Assembly (NCBI GenBank): GCA_024235895.1
Contig: JACKLM010000002.1
Coordinates: 992,001 to 1,056,000 of the forward strand
Direction of reading: 5' to 3'
Source: Burkholderiaceae bacterium
GTDB lineage: Bacteria; Pseudomonadota; Gammaproteobacteria; Burkholderiales; Burkholderiaceae_C
Length of the DNA: 64,000 nt
Shown here: one piece after another, positions 1 to 8,049 of the stretch
How the letters are laid out: each line of letters opens with the position of its first letter
Numbering within the stretch: position 1 is the stretch's first letter
Program-made: the position numbers and the translations under genes
The notes under the pieces: model-generated
The model's database searches: none
Told to the model about the DNA's origin: nothing
Seen by the model: only the letters and a program-made list of their open reading frames with translations

Positions 1-1304
1 GCCCGATCGCCGGCCTGCAGGCGCTGGACCGCACGACGATCCGCTTCCGGCTGCGCGAGCCGCGGCCGCGCTTCCTCGAGACGCTGGCCACCGGCGACCT
101 GTTCGGCGCGGTCGCGCGCGAGGTCGTCGAGCATTACGGCGACGCGATCGGCGCGCACCCGGTCGGCACCGGGCCGTTCCGGCTCGTGCAATGGCGGCGC
201 AGCTCGTTCATCGCGCTGGAGCGCAACCCCGGCTACCGCGAGCGCGTCTACGACGCCGAGCCCGCGCCCGACGATGCCGAGGGCCAGGCGCTGCGCGCGC
301 GCTTCGCCGGCCGGCGCATCCCGATGGTCGACCGGGTCGAGATCGACGTCATCGAGGAGGAGCAGCCGCGCTGGCTGAGCTTCCTGCAGGGGCGGCACGA
401 CTTCCTGGAGCAGATGCCGGCGTCGTTCATCGACCTGGCGATGCCGGGCGGCCGCATCGCGCCGAATCTCGCGCGCGAGGGCATTCGTGGCTACCGCATG
501 GTCAGGCCGGATGTCTTCTACATGCTCTACAACATGGAGCACCCGGTGATCGGCGGCCTGACCCCCGATCGCGTCGCGCTGCGCCGCGCGATCGGGCTGG
601 CGCTGGACGTGCCGCGCGAGATCGCGCTCGTCTGGCGCGGCCAGGCGATCCCGGCGCAGTCGCCGCTGGTGCCCGGCACGCGCGGCTACGACCCGGCGTT
701 CAAGAGCGAGATGGGCGACCACGACCCGGCGCGCGCGATGGCGCTGCTGGACCTGTACGGATATGTCGACCGCGACGGCGACGGCTGGCGCGACCAGCCC
801 AACGGCCGGCCCCTGGTGCTGGAGATCACGACCCAGCCCGACAACCAGTCGCGCGCGCTCGACGACCTGCGGGCGAAGAACCTGGCCGCGGTCGGCCTGC
901 GCGTGGTCTACAAGCCGGCCAAGTGGCCGGAGAACCTCAAGGCGGCGCGCGCCGGCCAGTACATGGTGTGGCGCGTCGGCGGCTCGGCCGCCGCGCCCGA
1001 TGGGCTGCCGGCGCTGGCGCGCTACCACTCGCGCCAGATCGGCGGCCAGAACATGGGCCGCTTCGTGCTGGCCGAGTTCGACGCGCTGTACGAGCGCATG
1101 GAGCTGATCCCGGACAGCGCCGAACGCGACGCGCTGTTCCACGAGGCCAAGCGGCTGGCGGTCGCCTACGCGCCGTACAAGACGCTGATCCACCGCATCG
1201 TCACCGACCTGGCGCGGCCGCAACTGGTGGGCTACCGGCGCCCGCTGTTCTGGCAGGACTGGTGGCATGTGGTCGACATCGAGCCCGGCGGGTCCGTCCG
1301 CTGA
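1..1304 (+). CDS. ABC transporter substrate-binding protein, family 5 (3' part)
   Basis: The frame is open from the left edge (first full codon at base 3), so the N-terminus and any signal peptide lie outside the window; about 433 residues are visible. They match the C-terminal part of family 5 (OppA/DppA-like) periplasmic binding proteins, which deliver oligopeptides or similar solutes to an inner-membrane ABC permease. The family hallmark 'HPVGTGPFRL' is near visible residue 55. It is followed by the usual 'LRRAIGLALDVPREIAL' helix and a C-terminal 'HRIVTDLARPQLVGYRR...W' ending. An internal GTG at 186 is not the real start, because the upstream codons continue the family sequence. No permease genes follow, so the partners are probably upstream. 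The ligand cannot be told from the sequence. Confidence 0.85.
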   Translation, partial: PIAGLQALDRTTIRFRLREPRPRFLETLATGDLFGAVAREVVEHYGDAIGAHPVGTGPFRLVQWRRSSFIALERNPGYRERVYDAEPAPDDAEGQALRARFAGRRIPMVDRVEIDVIEEEQPRWLSFLQGRHDFLEQMPASFIDLAMPGGRIAPNLAREGIRGYRMVRPDVFYMLYNMEHPVIGGLTPDRVALRRAIGLALDVPREIALVWRGQAIPAQSPLVPGTRGYDPAFKSEMGDHDPARAMALLDLYGYVDRDGDGWRDQPNGRPLVLEITTQPDNQSRALDDLRAKNLAAVGLRVVYKPAKWPENLKAARAGQYMVWRVGGSAAAPDGLPALARYHSRQIGGQNMGRFVLAEFDALYERMELIPDSAERDALFHEAKRLAVAYAPYKTLIHRIVTDLARPQLVGYRRPLFWQDWWHVVDIEPGGSVR

Positions 1305-1742
1305 GACCGCCTCGGCGTTAGCGGTAGGAGTCGGCCCGACACGGTGCCGTGAGAGTCGTGACGAGCCCGCATCGGGACTTGCCGGATTGCATGCACACCA
1401 GCCGAGGCTCACGCGCTTGGCATCATCGGTGACGGGCTGCAACCAATCGGCCGATGGCCCGGATGAACGGCGAAGCGGCATGGGCCGCCGTGAGCCTTCC
1501 CTTTCGTGCTCTCGACGACAAGACTGCGATGGCGCAACTGGGAACCTTTGTTGACCATTGGTTACCGGCCATGTCATGCGCGCGCAGGCTTCGCGGCCGT
1601 AACCTCCAGCTGTCACCCTGAGCCAGGGGGTCGACAGGGCTGTCGCACCCCCCTGGATCAGGGGGGGTTGACAGGGCCGTAACCGCATTTCCGGCGCGCT
1701 GGCTCTTCGTGCGTCTTCACATTCCTGGCAAGATTAGTACTT
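1305..1742. other. Non-coding region with hairpin and direct repeat
   Basis: No convincing gene is seen between the solute-binding protein and the FeeM-like gene; the small open frames here have no family resemblance. The stretch holds a direct repeat of GGCCGTAACC (1595-1604 and 1675-1684) flanking a strong hairpin (1624-1655), and a TTGACA box at 1668-1673 without an obvious -10 partner. It is probably the terminator of the upstream gene plus the control region of the next one. Confidence 0.5.
1624..1655. repeat. GC-rich hairpin
   Basis: CAGGGGG...CCCCCCTG arms enclose a second perfect arm pair CGACAG-gg-CTGTCG. There is no T-run after it, so a classical intrinsic terminator is not proven. 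It may terminate the solute-binding gene or act in the leader of the next gene. Confidence 0.5.
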
Positions 1743-2513
1743 ATGCAAGCTCGCACCGTCGCCGTCGCGCCACTGGCCATGCCGCGCGGCATGGCCATCC
1801 CGTCGCTCAGGGGGTCAGACGGCCACCGTCATGCCGAGCGCACGTTCACGGTTCGCACCGCGAGCTCCGGCCCAGAGCGAGAACACGCCGCCGAACTGCT
1901 GCGCGAACGCTACAGCTGGCGCGGCTACCGAACCGTCCAGTTGCCGGCCGACCAGACAGGATTTCGCTCGACGCTGAGCGCGCACGACGGCGACGATGTC
2001 ATCGGCACGCTGACGGTTGAGCTCGACGGAAGCCAGCCGCTGTCGGCCGACAACGCCTTCGGCGACGTCACTGCCGAGCTGCGCGCCGCGGGCGCAAGGC
2101 TGGCCGAGTTCACGCGGCTGGCGATCGACCCCGGCGCCAGCAGCCCGCGCGTGCTGGCGGCGCTGTTCCACGTCGGCTACATCGTCGCCTACCGGATCCG
2201 TCGCTACGACACGCTGCTGCTGGAAGTCAACCCGCGCCACGCTCGCTTCTACGAGCGCATGCTCGGCTGCCAGGTCGTAGGTGGCCCGCGCACCCACGCC
2301 GGTGTCGGCGCTCCGGCCGTGCTGCTGTCTGCACGGTTCGAGTTCATCCGCGACCAGATCGGCCTGTTCGGCGGCCGGCCCGAGGATGCCGGCAATGTGC
2401 GATCGCTGTACCCGTTCGCGTTCTCGCAGCGCGACGAGGAAGGCATTCTCGCGCGGCTGCTGGCCGAGCAGTTCAGCGACAGCATGGCCGCCGAGCTCGA
2501 CGCGCTGAACTGA
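1743..2513 (+). CDS. FeeM-like N-acyl amino acid synthase / GNAT acyltransferase
   Basis: This 256-residue protein resembles the FeeM catalytic-core family, GNAT-fold enzymes related to acyl-homoserine-lactone synthases that join a fatty acyl chain from acyl-ACP to an amino acid. Visible support: 'ELLRERYSWRGY' near residue 50, 'EFTRLAIDPG' near 125 (the GNAT beta4 region), and 'LLLEVNPRHARFYERMLGCQVVGG' near 165-185, a strong family signature. The C-terminal ~50 residues are variable. The start ATG at 1743 has no clear Shine-Dalgarno sequence. No acyl carrier protein or exosortase/PEP-CTERM gene is adjacent, so the substrate is unknown. The family call is fairly secure; the reaction is inferred from family members. 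Confidence 0.65.
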   Translation: MQARTVAVAPLAMPRGMAIPSLRGSDGHRHAERTFTVRTASSGPEREHAAELLRERYSWRGYRTVQLPADQTGFRSTLSAHDGDDVIGTLTVELDGSQPLSADNAFGDVTAELRAAGARLAEFTRLAIDPGASSPRVLAALFHVGYIVAYRIRRYDTLLLEVNPRHARFYERMLGCQVVGGPRTHAGVGAPAVLLSARFEFIRDQIGLFGGRPEDAGNVRSLYPFAFSQRDEEGILARLLAEQFSDSMAAELDALN

Positions 2514-2593
2514 TCGGAACGAGCCATTCCTGACGCGCCGGCCGCGGCAGCCGGCGCAGTACGGTCACGGCGCCGCTGCGTAAGATGCGGCGC

Positions 2594-4636
2594 ATGAACG
2601 CCGCCTCGCTCCCGATCCCCCGCATCGCCCTCTACCAGGACTGGCTCGCGCGCGAGTGCGCTTTGCGCTTTCACGACTACGAAGCACTGTGGTCGTGGTC
2701 GGTCACCGAGCTCGACGCCTTCTGGGCCTCGATCCGCGACTTCTTCGGCGTCGAGTCGCCGACGCCGGCCACTGCGGTCCTGGCCGATGACCGCATGCCC
2801 GGCGCCGTCTGGTTCCCCGGCGCCCAGACCAGCTTCGCGCGCCAGGTGCTGCGCCACGCCGACGCCGCGCACGCCGCCGGCCATCCCGCGATCGTGTTCC
2901 AGCGCGAGCGCATGGCCGAACCGGTCGAGACCCGCTGGCCCGAGCTGCGGCGCCAGGTCGGCTCGCTCGCGCAGGCGATGCGCGACGCCGGCGTGCGGCG
3001 CGGCGACCGCGTCGCCGCCTGGCTGCCCAACACGCCGCACGCGATCGTCGCCTTCTTGGCCACCGCCAGCCTGGGCGCGATCTGGTCGATCTGCTCGCCC
3101 GACATGGGGCCGGTTGCGGTGCTCGACCGTTTCCGCCAGATCGAGCCGACCTGGCTGTTCGCGGTCGACGGACAGACCTGGGGCGGCACGCCGCACGACC
3201 GCCGAGGTGTGCTGCGCGAGATCCTCGACGGGCTGCCGGGGCTGCGCGACCTCGCGTTCGTTGCCGACCTCGACCCGCGCGCCAACGCGGCCGCCTTCGC
3301 GCGCCCCGGGCTCGCGGTGCACGAGTGGCCGGCGCTCGTCGCTGGCGACGGCGCAGGCTTCGAGCCCGAGTGGCTGCCGTTCGACCACCCGCTGTGGATC
3401 GTCTACTCCAGCGGCACCACCGGGCTGCCGAAGGCGATCGTGCACGGCCACGGCGGCATCGTGCTGGAGTCGCTCAAGGGCGGCCTGCACAACGACGTCG
3501 GCCCCAGCGTCGAGACCGGTGACCGCTTCTTCTGGTTCAGCTCGACCGGCTGGATCATGTGGAACGCCGCCCTCGCCGCCCTCCTGGGCGGCACGACGCT
3601 GTGCCTCTACGACGGCAGCCCGGCCGGCATCGGCGGGCGCGACTGGGGCACGCTGTGGCGCTTTGTCGCCGCCAGCGGCGCGACCTTCTTCGGCGCCGGC
3701 GCCGCCTTCCACGTCAGCTGCATGAAGGAAGGAATCGACCCGCAGCGCGAGGCCGAGCGCGCCGCACCGGGGCGCGGCCTGGTCGCGCTGCGCGCGGTCG
3801 GCTCGACCGGGTCACCGCTGCCCGAGGACGCCTACCACTGGCTGTGGGACAAGCTGCCGCGCCCGGGCGGGCAGCCGATGTGGATCGCCTGCATCAGCGG
3901 CGGCACCGACTTCGCCGGCGCGTTCGTCGGCGGGCAGCGTCTGCTGCCGCAGGTCGAAGGGCAGATGCAGTGCCGCTGCCTGGGTGCCGCGGTGCAGGCC
4001 TTCGACGAGCAGGGCCGGCCGGTGCTCGACGAGGTCGGGGAGCTCGTCTGCACGCGGCCGATGCCGTCGATGCCGCTGTACCTGTGGGGCGACGCCGACG
4101 GCCGGCGCTACCGCGACAGCTACTTCGACACCTACCCCGGCGTGTGGCGGCACGGCGACTGGATCCGGCTCGTCGCGCACCCGGAGTCCGGGTCGGTCGG
4201 GGCAATCATCTACGGTCGCAGCGACGCGACGATCAACCGCCACGGCGTCCGCATGGGCACGGCCGAGCTGTACCGCGCGGTCGAGGCGCTGCCCGAGGTG
4301 CTCGACAGCCTGGTCGTCGACCTCGAATACCTGGGCCGCCCGAGCTGGATGCCGCTGTTCGTCGTCCTGCGGGAGGGCTTCACGCTCGACGATGCGCTGA
4401 CGTCGCGCATCAGATCCGCGGTGCGCGCCGCGCTGTCGCCGCGCCATGTGCCGGACGAGATCTTCCAGGTCACGGCGATCCCGCGCACGCTGTCGGGCAA
4501 GAAGATGGAGCTGCCGGTCAAGAAGCTGCTGATGGGTGCCGACGCCGGCAAGGTCATGAACCGCGACGCGATGGCCAATGCCGGCAGCGTCGACTGGTTT
4601 GTCGAGCTGGCGCGGCGGCGGGCCGGCGCGCGCTAG
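2594..4636 (+). CDS. Acetoacetyl-CoA synthetase
   Basis: This 680-residue ANL-superfamily ligase activates acetoacetate to acetoacetyl-CoA using ATP, feeding ketone-body or polyhydroxyalkanoate metabolism in the cytoplasm. It has the AMP-binding loop 'YSSGTTGLPKAIVHG' (about residue 272) and the 'GTDFAGAFVGG' region. 'FEVT'-like 'EIFQVTAIPRTLSGKKMELPVKKLL' near the end carries the adenylation lysine of the PxxxxGK motif. The N-terminal ACAS-type segment and length fit the acetoacetate subgroup rather than acetyl-CoA synthetase. ATGs at 2585 and 2594 are both possible and neither has a good ribosome site; 2594 is chosen. Its stop overlaps that of the convergent trxC. Confidence 0.85.
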   Translation: MNAASLPIPRIALYQDWLARECALRFHDYEALWSWSVTELDAFWASIRDFFGVESPTPATAVLADDRMPGAVWFPGAQTSFARQVLRHADAAHAAGHPAIVFQRERMAEPVETRWPELRRQVGSLAQAMRDAGVRRGDRVAAWLPNTPHAIVAFLATASLGAIWSICSPDMGPVAVLDRFRQIEPTWLFAVDGQTWGGTPHDRRGVLREILDGLPGLRDLAFVADLDPRANAAAFARPGLAVHEWPALVAGDGAGFEPEWLPFDHPLWIVYSSGTTGLPKAIVHGHGGIVLESLKGGLHNDVGPSVETGDRFFWFSSTGWIMWNAALAALLGGTTLCLYDGSPAGIGGRDWGTLWRFVAASGATFFGAGAAFHVSCMKEGIDPQREAERAAPGRGLVALRAVGSTGSPLPEDAYHWLWDKLPRPGGQPMWIACISGGTDFAGAFVGGQRLLPQVEGQMQCRCLGAAVQAFDEQGRPVLDEVGELVCTRPMPSMPLYLWGDADGRRYRDSYFDTYPGVWRHGDWIRLVAHPESGSVGAIIYGRSDATINRHGVRMGTAELYRAVEALPEVLDSLVVDLEYLGRPSWMPLFVVLREGFTLDDALTSRIRSAVRAALSPRHVPDEIFQVTAIPRTLSGKKMELPVKKLLMGADAGKVMNRDAMANAGSVDWFVELARRRAGAR

Positions 4637-5061
4637 CGGACCATCGACACGATCGCCCCCAGCGGCAGCGCGCCGGCCTGGCGTGCGGTTTCACGCCCTC
4701 CGTCCAGCCGCACCAGCGTCGGGATGCTGCGGATGCCGAAGCGTGCCGCGAGCTTCGGGTTGGCGTCGGTATCGACCTTGGCCAGGACCGCCTGCCCCTT
4801 GAGCTGTGCGGCCGCCTGCGCGAACGCGGGCGCCATCGATCGACACGGCCCGCACCACGTCGCCCAGAAGTCGACCAGCACCGGCAGCTCGATGCGGCCG
4901 ACGAGCGGGTCGAAGTCGGCGTCGGACAGCTCGACCGGGGTGCCGGCCAGCAGCGGCTGGCCGCAGCGGCCGCAGACCGGGTCGTCGCCGAGACGGGCCG
5001 ACGGGACACGATTGAGCGCGCCGCAATGCGCGCAGGGGATATGACGGGGCGAGTCGCTCAC
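4633..5061 (-). CDS. trxC: Thioredoxin 2 (zinc-binding type)
   Basis: This 142-residue thioredoxin reduces protein disulfides in the cytoplasm. The N-terminal zinc-ribbon cysteines that distinguish TrxC from TrxA are visible as 'CAHCG' (near residue 9) and 'CGRCG' (near 31). They are followed by the thioredoxin domain with active site 'WATWCGPCRSMAP' near 60-72 and the cis-proline segment 'IRSIPTL'. The GTG start at 5061 is preferred because GGAGG lies about 8 bases upstream and the family N-terminus begins there; an upstream in-frame start would add 33 unrelated residues. It is convergent with the acetoacetyl-CoA synthetase gene. Confidence 0.92.
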   Translation of the reverse strand: MSDSPRHIPCAHCGALNRVPSARLGDDPVCGRCGQPLLAGTPVELSDADFDPLVGRIELPVLVDFWATWCGPCRSMAPAFAQAAAQLKGQAVLAKVDTDANPKLAARFGIRSIPTLVRLDGGRETARQAGALPLGAIVSMVR

Positions 5062-5174
5062 AGGGCATCCTCCAGGTCCATCGCCCACAACGCGCCATGC
5101 TAGGGACAACGAGCAGCGCGCCACGAGCTCCGTTTTCAGGATGGGGGCCGAACCCGGCATTGCAAGAAACTCGG

Positions 5175-5233
5175 CTGGTTCCGGTACTCGAATCCAGGCC
5201 GACGTGCGGGCCGGCTCCGAACACCGGAACCAG
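5175..5233. repeat. 11-bp inverted repeat in the trxC/gloB gap
   Basis: CTGGTTCCGGT (5175-5185) and ACCGGAACCAG (5223-5233) are exact inverted copies 37 bases apart, in the 216-base gap upstream of trxC and downstream of the GloB-like gene. It could be a structured 3' end or an operator. No other feature was seen in this gap. Confidence 0.4.
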
Positions 5234-5277
5234 GGTCCACTCGGGGTGAGGCACTCAGGCCCGAATGCGGTCCTCGC

Positions 5278-5919
5278 TCAGGGCTCGCCCACGAACGGAT
5301 TGCTGCGCCGCTCGCGCCCGAAGCTGCTCTCCGGCCCATGGCCGGGGATGAAGACGGTATCGTCGCCCATCGGCCACAGACGCTCGCGGATGCTGGCGAT
5401 CAGCTCGTCGTAATCGCCGCCGGGCAGGTCGGTGCGGCCGATGCTGCCGGCGAACAGCACGTCGCCGACGAAGGCGCGCTTCGACTCGGGGTCATGGAAG
5501 ACGACATGCCCCGGGGTATGCCCCGGGCAGTGGCGCACGTTCAGCACGACCTGGCCGACCTGCACCGTATCACCATCCTCCAGCCAGCGCGTCGGCACGA
5601 AGGTCTCGGCCCGGGTGAAGCCGAACATCGCCGACTGCTGCGCCAGCGCGTCGATCCAGAACGCGTCGCCGCGATGCGGCCCGACGATCGGCAGCCCCTG
5701 CTCGCGTGCGAGCTGGCCGGCGCCGCCGGCATGGTCGATATGCGCGTGCGTCAGCAGGATCTGGCGCAGCTCGACGCCCAGCGCCGCGACGGCGGCGAGC
5801 AGACGCGGCAGCTCGCCGCCGGGGTCGACGACGGCCGCCTCGCGCGTGCGGTCGCACCACAGGATGCTGGCATTCTGCTGGAAGGGGGTGACGGGGATGG
5901 TGCGGTAGTGCAGCGGCAT
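5278..5919 (-). CDS. MBL-fold metallo-hydrolase (GloB/YcbL-like)
   Basis: This 213-residue metallo-beta-lactamase-fold protein is of the glyoxalase II type; YcbL-like members hydrolyse S-lactoylglutathione or similar thioesters. The metal ligands are visible: 'THAHIDHAGG' (HxHxDH, near 57-64), 'HCPGHTPGH' near 130-138, 'FVGDVLFAGSIGRTDLPGG' with the bridging Asp, and 'FIPGHGP' near 193. It lacks the ~45-residue C-terminal substrate domain of full-length GloB, which favours the YcbL branch. The gene stands alone, with the PaiB-like gene upstream on the same strand. The substrate is inferred. Confidence 0.85.
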   Translation of the reverse strand: MPLHYRTIPVTPFQQNASILWCDRTREAAVVDPGGELPRLLAAVAALGVELRQILLTHAHIDHAGGAGQLAREQGLPIVGPHRGDAFWIDALAQQSAMFGFTRAETFVPTRWLEDGDTVQVGQVVLNVRHCPGHTPGHVVFHDPESKRAFVGDVLFAGSIGRTDLPGGDYDELIASIRERLWPMGDDTVFIPGHGPESSFGRERRSNPFVGEP

Positions 5920-5986
5920 CGGCAGCTCTCGGTCCTGGTTCGACAGGCGATGGTAGGGCGTGGCGCTGAGCTGCCGGCCACAGCGC

Positions 5987-6610
5987 TCAGCCGGCCTCGC
6001 GCATCCGTCGCGCCAGTTCGTCCTGACCGCGCGCGGCCAGGGCCTCGGCCGCGCCGAGGCGGTCGCGCGCCTCCTTGTTCTGGCTCAGCTTTCGCTTGCC
6101 CACGAGCGAAGTGACGGCGACCTCGATGCCGACGATGCGGCCGAGCATGTCGTCGATGAACGAGGGCGCGGAGTCGGACATCTTCCACGGCCTGGGCTCG
6201 CCGGCCTCGTGGCGGCGCGTCAGCCGCGCGACGACGCCGCGCACGAATCGCTCGTCGTCGCGCACGCTCAGCGTGCCGTGCGCGTGCACGACCTCGTAAT
6301 TCCAGGTCGGGACCTGACGATGCTGCTCGTGCTTGCTCGGGTACCAGCTCGGCGAGACATAGCCGTCGGCGCCGCGGAAGACCACCAGCACCGCGTCGAC
6401 CGCGCTGCAGCGCTGCCACAGCGGGTTGGCGCGCGCCACATGCGCCGTCAGCGTGCCCAGCGGCCCGGCCGCCGGGTCGAACTCGAACGGGATATGGTCC
6501 GCGTCGAGGCCCCAGTCGCCGTGCGTGACGAGCATGCCCAGCGGGTGCTCGCGAACGATCCGTTCCAGCTCCCGCGGGTCGGCGACGGCGAAGTGCGGCG
6601 GCAGGTACAT
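5987..6610 (-). CDS. PaiB-like FMN-binding protein
   Basis: This 207-residue protein matches the FMN-binding split-barrel family typified by Bacillus PaiB, annotated as a negative regulator of protease and sporulation genes. The start 'MYLPPHFAV', the core 'GLDADHIPFEFDP', and 'YVSPSWYPSKHEQHRQVPTWNYEVVHAHG' around 90-120 are characteristic, and the C-terminus 'KLSQNKEARDR' is the usual family ending. The ATG at 6610 is supported by an AGGAGG-like site just upstream; the longer GTG frame to 6799 is rejected. Whether it regulates transcription in this organism is unknown; an FMN-dependent oxidoreductase role is possible. Confidence 0.85.
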   Translation of the reverse strand: MYLPPHFAVADPRELERIVREHPLGMLVTHGDWGLDADHIPFEFDPAAGPLGTLTAHVARANPLWQRCSAVDAVLVVFRGADGYVSPSWYPSKHEQHRQVPTWNYEVVHAHGTLSVRDDERFVRGVVARLTRRHEAGEPRPWKMSDSAPSFIDDMLGRIVGIEVAVTSLVGKRKLSQNKEARDRLGAAEALAARGQDELARRMREAG

Positions 6611-6834
6611 CGGGCCTCCTGGAGGTCGGTCGGATCGCTGTGCACGGCCGCGGCGCGGGATCGGGTCATGGCCGCCGCCGCACCCGGGGCCCGGCGGTCG
6701 CGATTGTCCATGCTCCGCCGGCGCGAGGCCGCGCCGCGGCCGGCTTCGTCGGCCGCCGGGCGGCTTCGTCGCCGCCCACGCCGGTCCGTCGCCGCGCACT
6801 GGCGTCGGGCGCGACAGCGGCCCAGAATGACGGC

Positions 6835-8049
6835 ATGTCCGACACCGCGTCGCGGCCGGGCCGCTCCTCAGGCGCGGCAGCCTGGTCGACCTGGATCCGG
6901 CTGCTCGACCTGCGCAGCATCGCGATCGTCTTCTACCTGTGCCTGACGCTGGCGCTGTCGCGCGCCTTCGGCTGGCTGGCCGATGCGGAGTCCTGGGCCG
7001 AATGGGGTTTCACGCTGGCGCGCTACACGCGGCAGACGCTGATCACCGGCGCGCTGATGCTGCTCGCGGTCGCGGCGGCCGAGACCTGGCTCGCCTGGCG
7101 CGGCGAGCCCGGTGCGCGCGCCGCGGGGCTCGCCGTGCGCGCGCTGGCGGTCGGCTGCGCCGCCTTCGGCGGCACCTGGCTGCGCTTCGAGCTGGCCAAC
7201 CTCGGCGACCCCGCGGCCTCGATGCCGCGGGGCTGGATGTGGTCGACCGCGCTGCTGTGGAGCCTGCTCGGCGCGATCGCCTATGCGCTGGTGCTCGCGG
7301 CACGCGCGGAGCAGCGCGCGCAGGCAGCGCTGCTGGAGGCGCGCGCCGCGCGCGCCGCGCTGCAGTCGCAGCAGATCGAGGCGCAGCTGTCGGCGCTGAA
7401 TGCGCAGATCGAGCCGCACTTCCTGTTCAACACGCTGGCCACCGTCAAGCGCCTGTACGAGACCAGCCCCGATCGCGGCCGCGACATGCTGACGCGGCTG
7501 ATCGACTACCTGCGCGCCGCGCTGCCGGGGATGCGACGCAGCGTGTCGACGCTCGGCCAGGAGCTCGACCTGGTGCGCAGCTACCTCGGCATCCTGCAGA
7601 TGCGCATGGGCACGCGGCTGCGCTTCACGATCGCGGCCGATCCCGCGCTGCTGCCGGCGCGGCTGCCACCGATGGTGCTGCCGACCCTGGTCGAGAATGC
7701 GATCAAGCACGGGCTGGCGCCGCTGCCCGACGGCGGCCGCATCGAGATCCGCGCGCGCGCTGTCGCTGACGCGATCGTGATCGAGGTCGAGGACGATGGG
7801 CGCGGCTTCGTCGCCGGCGGCGGCAGCGGCGTCGGGCTGGCGAATACGCGGGCACGGCTGGTGGCGCTGTTCGGCGGGCGCGCCGCCCTGGAGCTCGAGG
7901 CCGCCACGCCCCGCGGCGTCATCGCGCGCGTGCGGCTGCCGCGCGCCGAGGCCCTGGCGGACGGCCCCGCCGGCGCGGCGGCGACGCCGGCCTCGGGTAA
8001 GCCCGGTCCGGCGGCGGGGCCGCCTGCCATCGAAGCGACGCCGGCCTGA
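6835..8049 (+). CDS. LytS/AlgZ-family sensor histidine kinase
   Basis: This 404-residue inner-membrane histidine kinase has about four predicted transmembrane helices in residues 20-160, a coiled coil ('AEQRAQAALLEARAARAALQ'), and then the His_kinase domain. The phospho-acceptor His is in 'IEPHFLFNTLA' (H195), the ATP-binding N-box is 'LVENAIKHG' (N288), and G-boxes are 'DDGRGF' and 'GVGLANTRARL'. The start at 6835 is chosen over an upstream in-frame GTG because the earlier residues are low-complexity. It overlaps the next gene by one base and forms an apparent operon with it and the LytTR regulator at 9207, whose cognate kinase it should be. The signal is unknown. Confidence 0.88.
   Translation: MSDTASRPGRSSGAAAWSTWIRLLDLRSIAIVFYLCLTLALSRAFGWLADAESWAEWGFTLARYTRQTLITGALMLLAVAAAETWLAWRGEPGARAAGLAVRALAVGCAAFGGTWLRFELANLGDPAASMPRGWMWSTALLWSLLGAIAYALVLAARAEQRAQAALLEARAARAALQSQQIEAQLSALNAQIEPHFLFNTLATVKRLYETSPDRGRDMLTRLIDYLRAALPGMRRSVSTLGQELDLVRSYLGILQMRMGTRLRFTIAADPALLPARLPPMVLPTLVENAIKHGLAPLPDGGRIEIRARAVADAIVIEVEDDGRGFVAGGGSGVGLANTRARLVALFGGRAALELEAATPRGVIARVRLPRAEALADGPAGAAATPASGKPGPAAGPPAIEATPA

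Noticed and set aside
1267..1554. Small + strand frame after the solute-binding gene
   Set aside because: Overlaps the real 3' end, has no ribosome site and a nondescript translation.
5161..5205. tRNA-like TpsiC loop sequence (GGTACTCGAATCC)
   Set aside because: No matching acceptor stem, D-arm or anticodon arm could be folded around it; it is part of an inverted repeat instead.
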